This document shows positions 6,852 to 8,712 of a stretch of DNA of 8,712 nucleotides, in pieces. The stretch spans positions 1-8,712 of the forward strand of contig JASLJB010000074.1 of NCBI GenBank assembly GCA_030152605.1, given 5' to 3'. Below the pieces are notes generated by a model. It did not search any database, was not told the origin of the DNA, and worked only from the letters and a program-made list of their open reading frames with translations. The stretch's first letter is position 1; every line of letters starts with the position of its first letter. This stretch comes from Acinetobacter sp. Lineage in GTDB: Bacteria; Pseudomonadota; Gammaproteobacteria; Pseudomonadales; Moraxellaceae. Both the position numbers and the translations under genes were made by a program.

Positions 6852-7295
6852 ATGTCCACACAAATTATACCTTTAGATGAGATTCGTTTTGAACAATGGC
6901 TTCCACTTTGGCAAGAGTATTTAAACTTTTATAAAACACAATTAAGTAATGAACAAATAAGTTTATCTTGGAAGCGAATCACAAATTCTGAACAAGCAGA
7001 TATGTTTGGTTTTGCGATTCAAATGAATAATGAGGTTGTAGGTTTTGTCCATTTAATTTCCCACATGAGTATGTGGACAGACAAGCCTTGTTGTTACTTG
7101 CAAGATTTATATGTGAATGAAACACATCGAAATCAAGGCTTGGCTCGAAAGCTGATAGAGCATAGCTACCAAGTATGCTCTGGAAAATATGACCGTGTTT
7201 ATTGGCTAACCCATGAAAGTAATCTCACAGCGCAATATCTATATGATCGCATTGCAACAAAAACAGGATTTATTCAATACAAAAAAGCGCTATAG
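6852..7295 (+). CDS. GNAT-family N-acetyltransferase
   Basis: This 147-residue single-domain protein has the length and pattern of Gcn5-related acetyltransferases, which transfer acetyl from acetyl-CoA to an amine. Strand beta4 is CYLQDLYV (81-88). The acetyl-CoA pyrophosphate-binding loop is RNQGLA (93-98), matching the R/Q-x-x-G-x-A motif. The C-terminal part has N124, then LYDRIATKTGFIQYKK (130-145), the usual family ending. The substrate cannot be inferred; it could be a small amine, an amino acid or a protein N-terminus. The gene is divergent from cysDN with 144 bases between starts. Shine-Dalgarno-like AGAG precedes the ATG. Its base composition is clearly AT-richer (four lines I counted give about one third G+C) than cysN (two counted lines gave 37% and 55%), so separate acquisition is possible. 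Confidence 0.88.
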   Translation: MSTQIIPLDEIRFEQWLPLWQEYLNFYKTQLSNEQISLSWKRITNSEQADMFGFAIQMNNEVVGFVHLISHMSMWTDKPCCYLQDLYVNETHRNQGLARKLIEHSYQVCSGKYDRVYWLTHESNLTAQYLYDRIATKTGFIQYKKAL

Positions 7296-7340
7296 GCTAG
7301 GCCGAAGCGGCTTCAAATGATGAGTATAAAAAATTCACAC

Positions 7341-7373
7341 AAAAAAAAAGGCTTATCAAACAATGATAAGCCT
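7341..7373 (-). terminator. Intrinsic terminator downstream of the Wzi-family gene
   Basis: There is a 10-bp perfect stem, AGGCTTATCA (7349-7358) with TGATAAGCCT (7364-7373), and a 5-base loop. On the minus strand it is followed by nine T residues (complement of 7341-7349), a textbook terminator. It ends transcription of the Wzi-family gene about 160 bases after that gene's stop. The plus-strand side lacks a T run, so any role for the acetyltransferase transcript would be weaker. Confidence 0.85.
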
Positions 7374-7388
7374 ATAAAACTCTTAAAA

Positions 7389-7513
7389 TATGGGTAAAAC
7401 AACATCCCCATACTTCGAGGGTAGGAATAACTTCTTTAAATAAGGTCAATTAAAGAAGTCAGTTCATATTAGAATTTTTCAAAAACACTGTATATACCTA
7501 GAATTGGGTATAT
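7389..7513. repeat. Cluster of three inverted repeats in the Wzi-family gene 3' region
   Basis: The 237-base gap between the acetyltransferase and Wzi-family stops holds no credible gene. It contains three inverted repeats: TATGGG/CCCATA (7389-7394 and 7407-7412), ACTTCTTTAA/TTAAAGAAGT (7430-7439 and 7450-7459) and ATATACC/GGTATAT (7492-7498 and 7507-7513). With the terminator at 7341-7373, a minus-strand transcript would form a long structured 3' UTR, or could be a source of a small RNA. The 10-bp repeat is the strongest. No known RNA family is recognised. Confidence 0.45.
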
Positions 7514-7532
7514 TTTCGCATAATTAGATTAA

Positions 7533-8712
7533 TTAATAACCAAATACAGCTTTATCTAAAGGAATTTCAATTCCAACTGAAGCTCCAGCATCATTTCCAT
7601 GCACATCCGAGTCACTTACCCAACCATTAATTTTTAATGGAATCGTAGGTTTTATATAATGTGTCCAAGTTAAATCTAAAGCTTTAATTTTGTCTTTTTC
7701 TGGGAAGGCTAAGTTGATTTGCTTATCACCAAAGAAAGCAGCAGATTGGTTGACTTTGGCATACAGTGCACGACCAGATAAACGATTCATCACATCAAAA
7801 CGAATATCACCACCCACAGAAATCATTTCACCATCACCACCCATCGCATGTCCAAGTGGGAAACCTTGTTGGTAATAACCATCTTTATAAATATAATGAT
7901 TATAAGAAATCGCCTGAACATCACCATTTGTTGTTGTATCTGCCCACTCAGCATAAAGCTGAACTGGCATGTTTTTAAAACTTGTCGAATAATCCATACC
8001 TGCCAAATACATTTTTTTCGAAGGTAATAGCCCTGCTTCATCTTCCCCAACATACTGGCCATAGACACTGACAGGTACATTTAATAATGTTTGTAAATTT
8101 AAACGCCCATCAAAACCTGCAACCTGATTAGATTTGTCATCATCACCATTTTCAAAGTTATCATTCCCTTTTATGGCATTCCATAATGAATCCCAACTTT
8201 GTGAACGTCCCTCACCACCCCATTGTAAAGTACGTGAAGCACCCAATTCTAAATATGGCAATGGTTGAGCTGTTAAGCGGAATCCCAAAAGTTTAGCATT
8301 TGGGATTGCTTTATAATCTTCTAACTGTCCAGCAAATGCTTGATATTGCCAAGGACCAATCCAAGACAACCATTTAGATTCAAAAGCTTTTTGTTCAGCA
8401 CGTTGCGCCGTAAAGCCATAAACTGGACGGCTGGCATCACCACGAATCAAACTACCATCATGTCCTGGCCCCCAATATGTTGGGATTTGACCCGCAATAA
8501 CCCACTGATTCCACAACTTCCCTGCAATATATGAACCTTCCACATTGACATCTTGACCATTGTCAATTTGCGGATCTTTTTCACCATTAACACGAAGCTT
8601 TGCATCCCAGTTTTCGCCGCCCGCATTAAATTCTAATGAACCCACATATTGTGCTTTTGCACTATCCCCAAAAGCTTGAGGAATATTTTTTTGATCAGTT
8701 TCGGCAAATAAA
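7533..8712 (-). CDS. Wzi-family capsule assembly outer-membrane protein (5' end outside window)
   Basis: The frame is open from the right edge to the TAA at 7533-7535. Base 8712 is the last base of a split codon and 392 residues follow. It resembles Wzi (Caps_assemb_Wzi family), an outer-membrane beta-barrel that anchors capsular polysaccharide. Recognisable blocks are AFGDSAKAQYVGSLEFN (visible residues 13-29), ENWDAKLRVNGE-DPQI (33-49) and the hallmark YWGPGHDGSLIRGDASRP (79-96). Many alternating hydrophobic strands follow, and the protein ends in an aromatic residue (AVFGY), as outer-membrane barrels do. A GTG at 8643-8645 could be read as a start, but the frame continues upstream through family-conserved sequence, so it is not the true start. 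The signal peptide and N-terminal helical part, perhaps 100 residues, are missing. Whether it serves capsule attachment here or another surface glycan is not shown; no capsule locus genes are in view. Confidence 0.88.
   Translation of the reverse strand, partial: LFAETDQKNIPQAFGDSAKAQYVGSLEFNAGGENWDAKLRVNGEKDPQIDNGQDVNVEGSYIAGKLWNQWVIAGQIPTYWGPGHDGSLIRGDASRPVYGFTAQRAEQKAFESKWLSWIGPWQYQAFAGQLEDYKAIPNAKLLGFRLTAQPLPYLELGASRTLQWGGEGRSQSWDSLWNAIKGNDNFENGDDDKSNQVAGFDGRLNLQTLLNVPVSVYGQYVGEDEAGLLPSKKMYLAGMDYSTSFKNMPVQLYAEWADTTTNGDVQAISYNHYIYKDGYYQQGFPLGHAMGGDGEMISVGGDIRFDVMNRLSGRALYAKVNQSAAFFGDKQINLAFPEKDKIKALDLTWTHYIKPTIPLKINGWVSDSDVHGNDAGASVGIEIPLDKAVFGY

Noticed and set aside
7301..7314. Small GC-rich hairpin (GCCG-AAG-CGGC) just after the acetyltransferase stop, as a terminator
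   Set aside because: The stem is only 4 bp and no T run follows on either strand.
8643..8645. GTG as the start of the Wzi-family gene
   Set aside because: The frame stays open upstream to the window edge through sequence typical of the family, so this is an internal valine codon and the gene is cut by the window.

Overview
The window looks like chromosomal DNA from a gammaproteobacterium, most likely Acinetobacter or a close relative. The basis is family-level recognition: CysD and CysN are close to gammaproteobacterial forms, a Wzi-type outer-membrane protein is present, the composition is moderately AT-rich, and genes are short-spaced with Acinetobacter-like intergenic regions. No marker gene allows a species call. 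No rRNA, tRNA, CRISPR array, insertion sequence or phage gene is visible. Eight protein-coding genes account for most of the sequence, and the genes at both ends run off the window.

Left part (1-3432, all minus strand). In transcription order there is a carbon-nitrogen hydrolase resembling 5-aminopentanamidase (DavA), a 12-helix APC-superfamily amino-acid permease, and an NAD(P)H:quinone oxidoreductase of the PIG3 / zeta-crystallin type whose last roughly 20 residues lie outside. Gaps of 138 and 156 bases leave open whether this is one transcript. The hydrolase and permease make a plausible uptake-and-deamidation pair, but the substrate cannot be read from sequence.

Middle part (3433-6707). 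A small stand-alone thioredoxin-fold protein with a WCAPC active site is transcribed divergently from the hydrolase. It converges on cysDN, the two-subunit ATP sulfurylase that makes adenosine 5'-phosphosulfate (APS) at the start of sulfate assimilation. A clear intrinsic terminator at 4062-4086 ends cysDN. CysN carries about 80 extra C-terminal residues that look like a collapsed APS kinase (CysC) domain with no P-loop. This is the most interesting observation in the window.

Right part (6708-8712). A GNAT acetyltransferase gene is divergent from cysD. The intergenic region holds a consensus -10 box facing cysD, a good sigma70-type promoter facing the acetyltransferase, and a perfect 9-bp AT-rich inverted repeat overlapping the latter. 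A 237-base non-coding stretch follows, with several inverted repeats and a strong minus-strand terminator. Then comes a Wzi-family capsule-assembly outer-membrane protein that enters from the right edge. From about 6720 onward the DNA is visibly more AT-rich than the cysDN and permease region.

Most of this is ordinary housekeeping and accessory metabolism. I see no clear evidence of a wholly new system. The second-look items are the CysN tail, the hydrolase-permease pair, and the two structured intergenic regions.
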